Numbered from the stretch's first letter, positions 46,384 to 55,652 are shown. The stretch: 64,000 bases of DNA from Polaribacter huanghezhanensis (GCF_030444335.1 NZ_CP128595.1:744001-808000); one strand, 5' to 3'. Notes: generated from the letters alone by a model not told the origin. A program made the numbers and translations.

Positions 46384-47004
46384 TTGGACGAAATAATTAT
46401 AGATTGGAATTTGATTTTTGATGTTTTGCAAAATATAGCAATAATAATTGCTTCTTCTGTTGCTATATATGGAATCAACTCTTGGAGACGAGAAGCAAAA
46501 TGGAAAAGAAAATATGAATTAGCAGAAGAAGTTTTGGCTAGCTTATATGAATCACATCACGCCATAAAAGTGATTAGAAGTCCTATTGGATTTGGAAATG
46601 AAGGTTCATCTAGAGAGAAAAACGAAAATGAAACACCACAAGAAACTGAGATATACAACCAGGCATATGTTTCCAGAGAGAGATTTGAAAGAAATAGAAA
46701 ACCTTTAGAAAAGTTACATACTTTAAAATATAGATTCATAGCTCTTCACGGAAAGGAATTTGAAGAACATTTTGACAAATTTAGTCAGACAATGAATAAA
46801 ATATTCTTTGCATCGGACCAAATTGCAATGGTAAAACTTGGTCAATACGGAGAGGATAAAAAATTAATTGGAGAAATTTTAAAAGAAAGCAGAGCTAATT
46901 TATATGCTCGAATTCAAGGAGACGATGAAATTGAAAAGGAATTACAAGAAGCAATGAAAGTTATAGAAAATAAATGTCGTTCAATCATAGGAAAAAATAA
47001 CTAG
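46384..47004 (+). CDS. Orphan membrane-anchored protein of unknown family
   Basis: 206 residues: one N-terminal transmembrane helix (about 13-31, DVLQNIAIIIASSVAIYGI), a basic stretch (SWRREAKWKRKYELAEE) and a long charged, mostly helical cytoplasmic part. No family recognised. The start is TTG; no ATG occurs before the membrane helix. The stop codon TAG is part of the CTAGGCACAAC element, and the gene is flanked by nested inverted repeats, so it looks like an acquired cassette. Domain layout resembles small membrane sensors or effectors, but no function can be assigned. Confidence 0.65.
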   Translation: MDEIIIDWNLIFDVLQNIAIIIASSVAIYGINSWRREAKWKRKYELAEEVLASLYESHHAIKVIRSPIGFGNEGSSREKNENETPQETEIYNQAYVSRERFERNRKPLEKLHTLKYRFIALHGKEFEEHFDKFSQTMNKIFFASDQIAMVKLGQYGEDKKLIGEILKESRANLYARIQGDDEIEKELQEAMKVIENKCRSIIGKNN

Positions 47005-47139
47005 GCACAACAATGTATAACTAAAATTGCTTAATTCAATAAAATATAATGTTACTTAATCAAAAAAATATTAATTTTAAACATCGAAAAATCTCCGATT
47101 TTTAAGTCGCACAAATCTTTTAAAATCCCGTTAAACGAA
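47002..47139 (+). repeat. Right flank element of the orphan gene
   Basis: TAGGCACAAC (47002-47011), ACAACA-N11-AAATTGCTTAATT (47007-47036, shared with 2549-2578), a small hairpin AAAAATC/GATTTTT (about 47087-47103) and CGTTAAACGAA (47129-47139). The outer two motifs are perfect inverted copies of those at 46306-46363. Confidence 0.55.
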
Positions 47140-47144
47140 CCTTA

Positions 47145-48284
47145 CTAATTATACTTCACCTTTCTTAAAACACGCATCGCTTCTTTGTATTTAATATACG
47201 TAGTTTTATCTGCAATATTTTTAATGTATTCTTTTGCTTTTCGTAATTGAGTTGGCGCGTCTAAATATCCGTGTAAATAGCAAATTAAATAATTGGTTGG
47301 CAATCTAAAAACATCTTCGTGCTCGGTAACAGAAAGTGCTTGTTTTGCAATTATCTTTTTTACAATTGCATTGTTGTTTTGATAAATATGATTAATAATT
47401 GTTGTATCAAAAGCTGGTGGTTTAAACAATAGTTCGTTTACAAGATCGTGTTTGCCGTTCTCTTTAAAATGAATAATCGTTTTTTCTAACGGATAATGAA
47501 TTTCTTTTTTATCGATTCCTAATAAAATATATTCTGTAATAATAAATGAGTGCGAATTGTAACTAATTTGAACTTCGTCTAAGGCAGAAAAAAACAACTG
47601 AACTTGTTCGTTTATCAATTCGATATCAACTCTAGAAAAAAATTCCTCTCCGTTTATAATCGATTTTTTTCCAGCCCAACACAACACAAACTGCTCGTTA
47701 AAAACTTTGTACTGCGGATTGTATTCCTTTTTATGATTATTGATGAAATCAAAAACTCCGTTTAGTGTTAACTCAATATTATTGCTGGCGTTTTTCTCAA
47801 TTGCCTCAACAATTTCTTGATTGGTGTTTTTAAGTTCAAAACCTCCTTTTGATGACATCGAATTACTTCCGCGTCTAAAAAAAACGGAACCTTGTTTGTA
47901 TTTCCAAGCATTTTTTGAGAGTGATGTAATGTTATTATTTGGCAAAACAGTAACCAATCCAATTACTTTATGACGCGGTAATGTTGGAAACGGAACATTT
48001 TCGTACTGTATTTTTGGCGGGTTTGTTAAATAGGCATTCGCAAGGTTTTGGATTTTGCTGTCATCAAAAAAATCAACACCAATAATTTTATTTTCTTCGT
48101 CTTCTATGCCAATAACAATATAAGAATTGTTTGTTGGATTTGAATTTGACAAGGCACAAATGTGTTTTATAAATTTTGCTTTTCCTTCTTTATTATGCAA
48201 TGATAATTTTTGCTTTTTATCATAAAAACTATTCTCATCATTATGAGAAAGTAAGTTTTTAATTAAAAGGCGTTTGTTTATCAT
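47145..48284 (-). CDS. AlbA_2 (Schlafen-type) putative DNA-binding protein
   Basis: 379 residues. The N-terminal ~130 match the AlbA_2 domain once annotated as divergent AAA-4 ATPase: FIKHICALSNSNPTNNSYIVIGIEDEENKIIGVD, then AYLTNPPKIQYENV and FFRRGSNSM. The C-terminal ~200 residues resemble a Flavobacteriaceae-specific extension (DUF5929-like). No Walker motif is visible, so ATPase annotation would be wrong. Such proteins may bind nucleic acid; role unknown. Stands alone next to the orphan cassette. Confidence 0.75.
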   Translation of the reverse strand: MINKRLLIKNLLSHNDENSFYDKKQKLSLHNKEGKAKFIKHICALSNSNPTNNSYIVIGIEDEENKIIGVDFFDDSKIQNLANAYLTNPPKIQYENVPFPTLPRHKVIGLVTVLPNNNITSLSKNAWKYKQGSVFFRRGSNSMSSKGGFELKNTNQEIVEAIEKNASNNIELTLNGVFDFINNHKKEYNPQYKVFNEQFVLCWAGKKSIINGEEFFSRVDIELINEQVQLFFSALDEVQISYNSHSFIITEYILLGIDKKEIHYPLEKTIIHFKENGKHDLVNELLFKPPAFDTTIINHIYQNNNAIVKKIIAKQALSVTEHEDVFRLPTNYLICYLHGYLDAPTQLRKAKEYIKNIADKTTYIKYKEAMRVLRKVKYN

Positions 48285-48384
48285 TTAAAAAATATAAAAA
48301 CATGCATTAAAAAATCCCAATTCTAATAAGGTTTGGCATACAGTTTGACTAATTTATATCGAAACACTAAAAATGTAATTAATT

Positions 48385-49239
48385 ATGAAAATTAAGAATT
48401 TTATTTTAAGTTTAGTAATAATAGTGGCTTTTAACTTTACAAGTTGCTCTAAAAGTGGTGAAAGTACCTCTACCGTTAAAATAAATTTAGTAGATGCTCC
48501 TGGAAAGTATGAAAAAGTATTAGTTAATATCATTGATCTACAGTATAACAGAAGTGATGATAATGCTGGTTGGATAAGTTTTAATGGATTTATTCCTCCC
48601 ACAACAAATGATCCTTTTAACCGTATAGATCTTACCGAACTAATTGCTGGCACTTCTTTAGTGTTAACAAATGAAGATGTTGAGTCTGGAGCACTAAAAC
48701 ACATTAGATTGGTTTTAGGCGATAATAATGCTTTAGTGTTTGAAGGAGGAACTCAAGAAGTAGCTCTTTCAACACCTAGTGCGCAACAATCTGGTTTAAA
48801 AATTAATGTTAATACTAATTTAGAGCCTGGTTTTTCTTATAACTTTATTTTAGATTGGGATGTGCAAAAATCTATTGTAGAAGCAGGTGGTTCTGGAACA
48901 TATAATCTAAAACCTGTAATTAGAATGATTGCTGAGGTCAATTCTGGAACAATTGAAGGTAGAATAGCAGATACAGACGAAACAACAACTAATCTTATGC
49001 CAATTGCAAATGCAGTTGTAACAGTATATAATGATTCTGACACTTCTTTTGTAACAGCAATAAGCTCTACGTATACAAATAAAGATGGGAACTTTAGTTT
49101 AAAAGGATTAGCTAAAGGAAGCTATAAATTAAAAGTTGAAAAAGACGGATATACTACATATACATCTACTAGTTCTATATCTGTGGTAGTGGGCGAAAAG
49201 ACAAATTTAGAAACTATTTCAATGTCTAAATCATCTTAG
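48385..49239 (+). CDS. DUF4382 lipoprotein with carboxypeptidase-regulatory-like domain
   Basis: 284 residues: lipobox (VAFNFTSC, Cys21), a DUF4382 domain (about 30-180, TVKINLVDAPGKYEKVLVNIIDLQ, HIRLVLGDNNALVF, LDWDVQKSIV) and a C-terminal Ig-like carboxypeptidase regulatory domain (about 190-284, YTNKDGNFSLKGLAKGSYKLKVEKDGY). Surface or periplasmic; ligand unknown. Monocistronic. Confidence 0.85.
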   Translation: MKIKNFILSLVIIVAFNFTSCSKSGESTSTVKINLVDAPGKYEKVLVNIIDLQYNRSDDNAGWISFNGFIPPTTNDPFNRIDLTELIAGTSLVLTNEDVESGALKHIRLVLGDNNALVFEGGTQEVALSTPSAQQSGLKINVNTNLEPGFSYNFILDWDVQKSIVEAGGSGTYNLKPVIRMIAEVNSGTIEGRIADTDETTTNLMPIANAVVTVYNDSDTSFVTAISSTYTNKDGNFSLKGLAKGSYKLKVEKDGYTTYTSTSSISVVVGEKTNLETISMSKSS

Positions 49240-49264
49240 ATTTTTTGGCTTATTAACACTTACT

Positions 49265-49296
49265 AAAAGGAGGTTCTTATCGAACCTCTTTTTTTA
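49265..49296. terminator. Bidirectional terminator between convergent genes
   Basis: GAGGTTC (49270-49276) pairs with GAACCTC (49282-49288) followed by T-run; the SDR stop codon lies in the loop. Confidence 0.75.
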
Positions 49297-50035
49297 TTGT
49301 TGTTGCACTTGCTTGTGCTGTTGGATACACAATTAAATCTTCAATATTCACATGATAAGGTCTTGTAATTACAAAGTGAATTATGTCTGCAATATCTTCT
49401 GATTGTAACGCCTTATAGCCAGCATACACTGATTTTGCCTTCTCTGTATCGCCTTTAAAGCGAACTTCAGAAAATTCTGTTTCAACAGCTCCTGGGTGAA
49501 TTGCACAAACACGAATGTTGTGTTTGTTTAAATCGATTCGCATTCCTTTATTTAACGCATTTACAGCGTGTTTAGAAGCGCAATACACATTTCCGTTTGG
49601 ATAGACTTCTTTTCCTGCAATAGAGCCAATATTTACAATAAATCCGCTGTTTTTTGCAGTCATTTTAGGAATGATCGCTTTAGAAACATATAATAACCCT
49701 TTTACATTAATGTCTAACATGGCATCCCAATCATCCGTATCGCCATCTTGAATGCTACTTAATCCGTGAGCGTTACCAGCGTTATTGATTAAAATATCAA
49801 CATCACTAAAGTTTTCTGGCAAAGAATTGATTGCCAAAAAAACGTCTTCTTTATTTCTAACATCAAATTGCAATGTTGTTACATCAGTTAGTATTCCTAA
49901 TTCTTTTTGAAGTTCTTCTAATCGTTCTTTTCTTCTTCCACAAAGAATTAAACGGATTTGATTCTTAGCAAACAGTTCTGCGGTAGCTTTTCCGATTCCG
50001 GATGTTGCTCCTGTAATAAATGCAGTTAAACTCAT
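49277..50035 (-). CDS. Short-chain dehydrogenase/reductase (YdfG-like)
   Basis: 252 residues of the classical SDR fold: TGATSGIGKATAELF cofactor loop, NNAG in ILINNAGNAHG, catalytic Ser in VNIGSIAGKE and YCASKHAVNAL (YxxxK), then HPGAVETEFSEVRF. It is closest in feel to YdfG-type NADP-dependent 3-hydroxy acid dehydrogenases. The ATG at 50035 (MSLTAFITGATSGIG) is chosen; an upstream ATG at 50101 adds a 22-residue non-conserved extension. Confidence 0.9.
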   Translation of the reverse strand: MSLTAFITGATSGIGKATAELFAKNQIRLILCGRRKERLEELQKELGILTDVTTLQFDVRNKEDVFLAINSLPENFSDVDILINNAGNAHGLSSIQDGDTDDWDAMLDINVKGLLYVSKAIIPKMTAKNSGFIVNIGSIAGKEVYPNGNVYCASKHAVNALNKGMRIDLNKHNIRVCAIHPGAVETEFSEVRFKGDTEKAKSVYAGYKALQSEDIADIIHFVITRPYHVNIEDLIVYPTAQASATTIKKEVR

Positions 50036-50103
50036 TGATTTTATTTTTATTAAAGATATAAAGATACTTGAGTTGAATTGAAAATCAAAAATAAAAGACA
50101 TGA

Positions 50104-50131
50104 AAAAACCGCTCTACCTCTAGAGCGGTTT
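50104..50131 (-). terminator. Terminator of the 308-residue lipoprotein gene
   Basis: AACCGCTCTA (50108-50117) and TAGAGCGGTT (50121-50130) pair perfectly; on the minus strand a T-run follows. Confidence 0.88.
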
Positions 50132-50134
50132 CCT

Positions 50135-50162
50135 TTAGTTGGTTGTTTAACCAACCAACTAA
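50135..50162. repeat. Second hairpin beside the terminator
   Basis: TTAGTTGGTTG (50135-50145) and CAACCAACTAA (50152-50162) form an 11-bp stem without a T-run; perhaps a 3' end stabiliser. Confidence 0.6.
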
Positions 50163-50180
50163 AAATCAACTAACCAAACT

Positions 50181-51098
50181 TTATTTTAAATGTCTTCTAA
50201 CTTTCGTTTCTCTTTGTATCTTAGTTCGTTTTCTACCGTTGTTCCTTACATTTGATTTTGCTTTTCCTCCTTTTAAGAATTGTATAAAACCTCTTCCCTT
50301 AAATTTATAAGTTGTTTGCGAACTTACATGGTATAAACGTATCTTATTATCATTAATAACGCTTAATTCGAATTCTTCATTATCTCCGCTGTCATAATTA
50401 AGTGTTAAAATCTTTAGGTCGTTATAATTCTGTACATCGTATATATTATAACTCCCTACAAAACTCCAATTAATAATATCAATATTTGTGCCAAAAGGAT
50501 CTTTTGACGAATAGAATGTTGTGTTATTTTCTGGTGTAAATTGTAAGAATGTTTCTTCATCAAAAGGGTTTATTGCTCCTGAATTACTTGTGCTTGTTTT
50601 TTCCCAAGCAACATATTCTTGCAGAAAATATTCGATGTTTTCATAAAACAACCTATCATAATCAAAATTATTTCTTTGATAACCAACCAAATAATAGGAA
50701 ACATTATTATATGTATCTTCTATTCTGATTTCATTTGCAGAAATTTGAAATACATCAAAATCGTACGCTCCGTCTAAAGAATGATCTATTTCTAAATATC
50801 CATTATAGGTGTTATAATTTCCAACTTTAATTCCCAAACCATCTCCTGTAAGTCCAATATCTACAATATTGTTGTTTGCATAAAATTGTCCGTTAAAAAA
50901 CGAAACTGTAAATGCTTTTGATAAAAAAGGAACATCTCCAGTTCCTGTAGTTTTATGATAATCTACATACCATAAATCGTATTCTGACAATACTTCTTCT
51001 AGCGGAATTTCGTAGCTATATTCATCATTTAAAAATTTACATGATGTAAATACAAACCCAGTAATAAAAAATATCAAAAGTAGTTTTGCTGATTTCAT
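50181..51098 (-). CDS. Conserved flavobacterial lipoprotein of unknown function, basic C-terminus
   Basis: About 305 residues. A lipobox (FFITGFVFTSC) marks it as lipoprotein. The mature part is beta-rich with repeated aromatic strands (SEYDLWYVDYHKTTGTGDVPFLSKAFTVSF; FTPENNTTFYSSKDPFGTNID). The last ~27 residues are strikingly basic (KAKSNVRNNGRKRTKIQRE and on). Homologues are, as I recall, sometimes annotated as nicotinic acid mononucleotide adenyltransferase; nothing here supports that. Alternative starts: TTG 51107, ATG 51104; I take the ATG at 51098 (MKSAKLLL). Confidence 0.75.
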   Translation of the reverse strand: MKSAKLLLIFFITGFVFTSCKFLNDEYSYEIPLEEVLSEYDLWYVDYHKTTGTGDVPFLSKAFTVSFFNGQFYANNNIVDIGLTGDGLGIKVGNYNTYNGYLEIDHSLDGAYDFDVFQISANEIRIEDTYNNVSYYLVGYQRNNFDYDRLFYENIEYFLQEYVAWEKTSTSNSGAINPFDEETFLQFTPENNTTFYSSKDPFGTNIDIINWSFVGSYNIYDVQNYNDLKILTLNYDSGDNEEFELSVINDNKIRLYHVSSQTTYKFKGRGFIQFLKGGKAKSNVRNNGRKRTKIQRETKVRRHLK

Positions 51099-51145
51099 AA
51101 GCATCAATTTTATGGTTATGTTATGGTAATTTCAAATTACGTGCC

Positions 51146-51178
51146 AAAAAGAAAAGGCAACCATTTTGGTTGCCTTTT
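51146..51178 (-). terminator. Terminator of the 161-residue lipoprotein gene
   Basis: AAAAGGCAACC (51152-51162) pairs perfectly with GGTTGCCTTTT (51168-51178); T residues follow on the minus strand. Confidence 0.88.
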
Positions 51179-51197
51179 CTTTTTAAATTGAGTCTTC

Positions 51198-51683
51198 TTA
51201 TTGGTAAAAAGCGCTTTCTGTTTTTTTTATTTTTGACACTTTATAATAGTAGCTTTTTTTACCAACCATATATTTTATTACAGCTTCGTTTGGCTCTAAT
51301 TTAAATGGAATTGTTGGTGATGTTATTCTTGGGGGTTTCATTCTAGGTGGTATTTCTCCTTCTCTAACAGATACAGTTCGGGTGACATATATTACCTTCC
51401 TAGAAGTACTTACATTTACAACTAAGTATTCTTTTCCGTTTCTGTTTTCTATCCTAGGATTGTTTTTTCTATTTCTAAAATATATGCTTCTAATGGTTAT
51501 CGCTGAATTAGTTTCAATTCCAATAATCAAATTGGTTCCGCTAACATCTGGCTGGCCTCCAACCCAGTCGTGGTAATTTGCTCCCATTATTTTAAATGGT
51601 GCATTTTCTGTTAATTTTATTGTGCTACAATTAGAAAAACTAACAATTACACATATTAGAAAAAGTAATTTTATTGATTTCAT
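51198..51683 (-). CDS. Small lipoprotein of unknown function
   Basis: 161 residues with a lipobox (VIVSFSNC, Cys19). The mature part is a beta-sandwich-like domain with GANYHDWVGGQPDVSGTN and a Pro-rich linker (RMKPPRITSPTIPF). Family not recognised. It stands between its own terminator and that of the ATP synthase operon. Confidence 0.7.
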   Translation of the reverse strand: MKSIKLLFLICVIVSFSNCSTIKLTENAPFKIMGANYHDWVGGQPDVSGTNLIIGIETNSAITIRSIYFRNRKNNPRIENRNGKEYLVVNVSTSRKVIYVTRTVSVREGEIPPRMKPPRITSPTIPFKLEPNEAVIKYMVGKKSYYYKVSKIKKTESAFYQ

Positions 51684-51728
51684 ATTATCTTTTTTATATC
51701 TTAATTCAATTGTTATGCCAATTTACAC

Positions 51729-51762
51729 AAAAAAAGAGCTTATCAATTTTGATTAGCTCTTT
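51729..51762 (-). terminator. ATP synthase operon terminator
   Basis: AAAGAGCTTATCA and TGATTAGCTCTTT form a long stem with one mismatch, 24 nt after the atpG stop. Confidence 0.85.
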
Positions 51763-51785
51763 ATAGATACTAATATATATTTCTC

Positions 51786-52649
51786 TTAATTATTTAGAGC
51801 TTCAGCCCCTCCAACAATTTCAAGAATTTCGTTTGTAATTGCAGCTTGACGAGCTTTATTATATGTCAATAATAAATCATCACGTAAATCTGTAGCATTG
51901 TCTGTTGCTTTATGCATTGCGGTCATACGAGCGCCATGTTCTGCAGCAAAACTATCTCTAATAGATTTATACAATTGTGTTTTTAAAGATTTCGGAATCA
52001 ATTCTAAAACAATTTCTTCTTTAGATGGTTCAAAAATGTAATCTAAATTAGCATTAACATTTTCTCCTTCTACAGGTTTTATTGGTAAAAATTGTTCTAC
52101 TGTTGGAATTTGTGTTGCAGCATTTTTAAATCTATTGTAAACAACCTCTATTTTATCATAGCTCCCATCAACAAATAAACTCATTAACTTCTCTGCAATT
52201 ACAGCAACATTATCAAAAGTTAAATCATCAAAAATATCGTTGTTATTTTCGATAACGTTATATGTTTTTGATAAAATTCCATGTCCTTTTTTACCAATAG
52301 TAAGTAAATCTACAGTACAATTATTATAATTCTGCTCAATCGTCTTAAGTGTTTCTTTAACTACGTAAGAATTAAATCCGCCACATAATCCTCTATTAGA
52401 GGTAATTACAACGATTAACACTTTAGAAACTTCTTTCTGATTAGAATATGCACCACCAGCATCACTCTCTAAAGTAGCGCTTAAGCTTTGTAATAATTCG
52501 GTTAACTTAGATGAATATGGACGCATTGCAGTAATTGCATCTTGCGCTTTTTTCAACTTAGCAGCAGATACCATTTTCATGGCACTAGTAATCTGCATGG
52601 TAGAACCAATCGATGTTATCCTATTACGTATTTCTTTTAAGTTTGCCAT
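51786..52649 (-). CDS. atpG: ATP synthase F1 gamma subunit
   Basis: Central rotor shaft of F1. 287 residues with the N-terminal helix (NLKEIRNRITSIGSTMQITSAMKMVSAAKL), SNRGLCGGFNS in the middle, and C-terminal helix (ARMTAMHKATDNATDL, YNKARQAAITNEILEIVGGAEAL). Last gene of the operon, 58 nt after atpA. In many bacteria atpD and atpC follow; here the operon ends at a terminator. Confidence 0.97.
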   Translation of the reverse strand: MANLKEIRNRITSIGSTMQITSAMKMVSAAKLKKAQDAITAMRPYSSKLTELLQSLSATLESDAGGAYSNQKEVSKVLIVVITSNRGLCGGFNSYVVKETLKTIEQNYNNCTVDLLTIGKKGHGILSKTYNVIENNNDIFDDLTFDNVAVIAEKLMSLFVDGSYDKIEVVYNRFKNAATQIPTVEQFLPIKPVEGENVNANLDYIFEPSKEEIVLELIPKSLKTQLYKSIRDSFAAEHGARMTAMHKATDNATDLRDDLLLTYNKARQAAITNEILEIVGGAEALNN

Positions 52650-52707
52650 TCTATATTATTTGAATGATGAAGTTTTTACTTTCATAAAAACAACAACTAT
52701 ATTAAGC

Positions 52708-54282
52708 TTAATATTTGCTTGAAATCTCTTTTGCAGCGTTTTCTAACGTAGCAATAACTTCGTCAGTTAATTTTCCTGCTTTTATCGTATCTAAAACATC
52801 TCTATGCTTAGCGTTTAGATAAGAAATATAATCTGCTTCAAACTCTTTCACCTTATTTACAGGGACTTTACTTAACAAGTTTTTAGAACCTGCATAAATA
52901 ATTGCAACCTGATCTTCTACTGAATAAGGATCATTTTGTGCTTGTTTTAAAATTTCAACATTACGTTGTCCTTTAGAAATCACACTCATTGTTGCTGCAT
53001 CTAAATCAGAACCAAACTTTGCAAACGCTTCTAATTCACGATATGCTGCTTGATCTAATTTTAATGTTCCAGATACTTTTTTCATTGATTTAATCTGTGC
53101 GTTACCACCAACACGAGATACAGAAATACCTACGTTAATTGCTGGACGAACACCAGAGTTAAATAAGTCTCCATCTAAGAAAATTTGTCCATCTGTAATC
53201 GAAATTACGTTTGTTGGAATATATGCTGAAACGTCACCTGCTTGTGTTTCAATAATTGGCAATGCAGTTAAAGAACCTCCACCTTTTACAATTCCTTTTA
53301 AAGAATCTGGTAAATCGTTCATTTCACTTGCAATTTTGTCGTCATTAATCACTTTTGCAGCACGTTCTAATAATCTTGAGTGTAAGTAAAATACATCTCC
53401 AGGGTACGCCTCACGTCCCGGAGGTCTTCTTAATAATAAAGAAATCTCACGGTATGCAACAGCCTGTTTAGATAAATCATCATAAATAATTAAAGCTGGT
53501 CTTCCAGAATCTCTAAAATATTCTCCAATTGCTGCTCCAGCAAACGGTGCATACACTTGCATTGCTGCAGGATCTGATGCATTTGCTGCTACAATTGTTG
53601 TATAAGACATCGCCCCTTTTTCTTCTAACATATTTGCAATTGCTGCAACTGTAGAAGCTTTTTGACCGATAGCAACATAAATACAATATACTGGCTCTCC
53701 AGCATCAAAAAATTCTTTTTGATTTAAAATAGTATCTAAAGCAACAGTAGATTTTCCTGTTTGACGGTCTCCAATGATTAACTCACGTTGTCCACGTCCA
53801 ACTGGAATCATTGCGTCAATAGATTTAATTCCTGTTTGTAATGGTTCAGTTACAGGTTCTCTATAAATAACTCCAGGAGCTCTACGCTCTAAAGGCATTT
53901 CATAGGTTTTACCTTCAATGGGTCCTTTACCATCAATAGGGTTTCCTAAAGTATCAACTACACGTCCAACAACGCCTTCTCCCGCTTTTAAAGAAGCAAT
54001 TCTTTCTGTTCTTTTTACTACAGAACCTTCTACAACTGATGTTGGATCTCCTAATAATACAACTCCAACATTGTCTTCTTCAAGGTTTAATACAATTCCT
54101 TCTAATCCACTTTCGAATTCTACTAATTCTCCGTATTGAACATTAGATAATCCATAAACACGAGCAATACCATCACCTACTTGTAATACAGTACCTACTT
54201 CGTTTAACGAAGCTTTTGCTTCGAAATTTGTTAATTGTTGCTTTAATATTGCTGAAACTTCAGCTGGTTTAATTGTCGCCAT
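52708..54282 (-). CDS. atpA: ATP synthase F1 alpha subunit
   Basis: Regulatory nucleotide-binding subunit of F1. 524 residues with Walker [43 protein letters not shown] split over the Walker B region, and the ATPase alpha/beta signature [13 protein letters not shown]. Placed 21 nt after atpH. Confidence 0.98.
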   Translation of the reverse strand: MATIKPAEVSAILKQQLTNFEAKASLNEVGTVLQVGDGIARVYGLSNVQYGELVEFESGLEGIVLNLEEDNVGVVLLGDPTSVVEGSVVKRTERIASLKAGEGVVGRVVDTLGNPIDGKGPIEGKTYEMPLERRAPGVIYREPVTEPLQTGIKSIDAMIPVGRGQRELIIGDRQTGKSTVALDTILNQKEFFDAGEPVYCIYVAIGQKASTVAAIANMLEEKGAMSYTTIVAANASDPAAMQVYAPFAGAAIGEYFRDSGRPALIIYDDLSKQAVAYREISLLLRRPPGREAYPGDVFYLHSRLLERAAKVINDDKIASEMNDLPDSLKGIVKGGGSLTALPIIETQAGDVSAYIPTNVISITDGQIFLDGDLFNSGVRPAINVGISVSRVGGNAQIKSMKKVSGTLKLDQAAYRELEAFAKFGSDLDAATMSVISKGQRNVEILKQAQNDPYSVEDQVAIIYAGSKNLLSKVPVNKVKEFEADYISYLNAKHRDVLDTIKAGKLTDEVIATLENAAKEISSKY

Positions 54283-54303
54283 CTTTTTTAATTTGATGTA
54301 TAA

Positions 54304-54861
54304 TTAAATTTTTGGAATATAATGACTGTTGTCAAATTCCTTTCTTAATTCACTAAAATTGTTTGAGAGACTTGCGTCATATTGCATATCTCCAACACGT
54401 AAAATAAATCCTCCAATAATTTTTGGATCTACTCTGTTTTCTATACTTGTTTTATTCCCAGTAAGTTCAATTACTTTCTTTAAAATTTGTGCTTCTAAAT
54501 CGGTTGTTAAAGGAACAGCAGTTGTAACAATAGCTGTATCTTTCAATTTTAAGAAGTTATAAATAATGGTATATTGTTGTGCTATTTGCCCTAACATTAC
54601 CATCCGTTTATTATCATCTAGTAAATGAAATAACCCTAAAGAAAGAGCATTTATTTTTCCAGTAAAAAGAGCTTCTAAAACGTTCCTTTTATTTGATGAT
54701 TTGATAATAGGACTTTTTAACATTGTTTGTAAATCATCGCTATGATCAATGGTTTCGTAAATAAGTAACATGTCATTATTTACTTCACCTTCTAGGTTTG
54801 ACTCCTTTGCTAAGTTTAAAATAGCTCTTGCGTAACGTAATGCTGCTCTTGCTCCTTTCAT
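54304..54861 (-). CDS. atpH: ATP synthase F1 delta subunit
   Basis: Peripheral stalk connector (OSCP homologue). 185 residues: N-terminal helical domain (RYARAILNLAKESNLEGEVNND) and the conserved C-terminal segment VDPKIIGGFILRVGDMQYDASL. 7 nt after atpF. Confidence 0.95.
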   Translation of the reverse strand: MKGARAALRYARAILNLAKESNLEGEVNNDMLLIYETIDHSDDLQTMLKSPIIKSSNKRNVLEALFTGKINALSLGLFHLLDDNKRMVMLGQIAQQYTIIYNFLKLKDTAIVTTAVPLTTDLEAQILKKVIELTGNKTSIENRVDPKIIGGFILRVGDMQYDASLSNNFSELRKEFDNSHYIPKI

Positions 54862-54868
54862 ACTATTA

Positions 54869-55369
54869 TTAGGTTAAGGTAACGTCTTTAAGCATTCCTT
54901 CTACCAATTTAATTTGATCCTCTTGAGAAGCTAATTCTTTTTTAAGTATAACTTCTGCAATAACCATTGATAAATCTCCTACTTCTTTTTTCAAATGTGC
55001 TAAAGCTGCTTGTTTTTCTTGTTCTATAGCAACTACCGCACTATCAATCATCTTAGCTGCTTGTTCTTTTGCATTTTCTTTCGCTTCTGAAATCATTTTT
55101 TCTCTAATTTCACGAGCTTCTTTTAACATTGCATCTCTTTCTGCTCTTGCTTCTTTAACAAGAACTTCATTATCTGCAGTTAAGTTTTGCATTTCTTTTT
55201 TTGCGTTTTCTGCAGACTCTAAGGCTTTTTTAATTCCTTCTTCTCTATCATTAACAGCATTTAAAATAGGTTTCCATGCAAACTTTTTTAACAAAAGAAC
55301 CAATGCAACAAACAGTATTGTTTGCCAGAAGAATAACCCTAAAGAAAATTCACTTAATAACTTATCCAT
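54869..55369 (-). CDS. atpF: ATP synthase F0 b subunit
   Basis: Peripheral stalk. 166 residues: one N-terminal transmembrane helix (LFFWQTILFVALVLLLKKF) then a long charged coiled coil (NAVNDREEGIKKALESAENAKKEM...). A perfect 14-bp stem-loop separates it from atpE upstream. Confidence 0.96.
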   Translation of the reverse strand: MDKLLSEFSLGLFFWQTILFVALVLLLKKFAWKPILNAVNDREEGIKKALESAENAKKEMQNLTADNEVLVKEARAERDAMLKEAREIREKMISEAKENAKEQAAKMIDSAVVAIEQEKQAALAHLKKEVGDLSMVIAEVILKKELASQEDQIKLVEGMLKDVTLT

Positions 55370-55404
55370 AATATATCTTAATTAAAAATTTTGTTTAATT
55401 ATTA

Positions 55405-55437
55405 AAAGCAGCTACAACCAACCGTTGTAGCTGCTTT
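55405..55437 (-). terminator. Intra-operon stem-loop between atpE and atpF
   Basis: AAAGCAGCTACAAC (55405-55418) and GTTGTAGCTGCTTT (55424-55437) pair perfectly around a 5-nt loop, 8 nt after the atpE stop. The following T-run is broken, so it may act as partial terminator or as 3' end protector of an atpE-rich transcript. Confidence 0.8.
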
Positions 55438-55445
55438 ATTTAGTT

Positions 55446-55652
<207 letters not shown>

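Noticed and set aside
46225..46431. 68-residue minus-strand open frame
   Set aside because: Runs through a terminator hairpin and the inverted-repeat element; not protein-like.
46306..47139. Insertion sequence
   Set aside because: Nested inverted repeats are present, but the enclosed protein is not a transposase and no target duplication was found.
47145..48284. AAA ATPase
   Set aside because: No Walker A or B motif is seen; the AlbA_2 pattern explains the common ATP-binding label.
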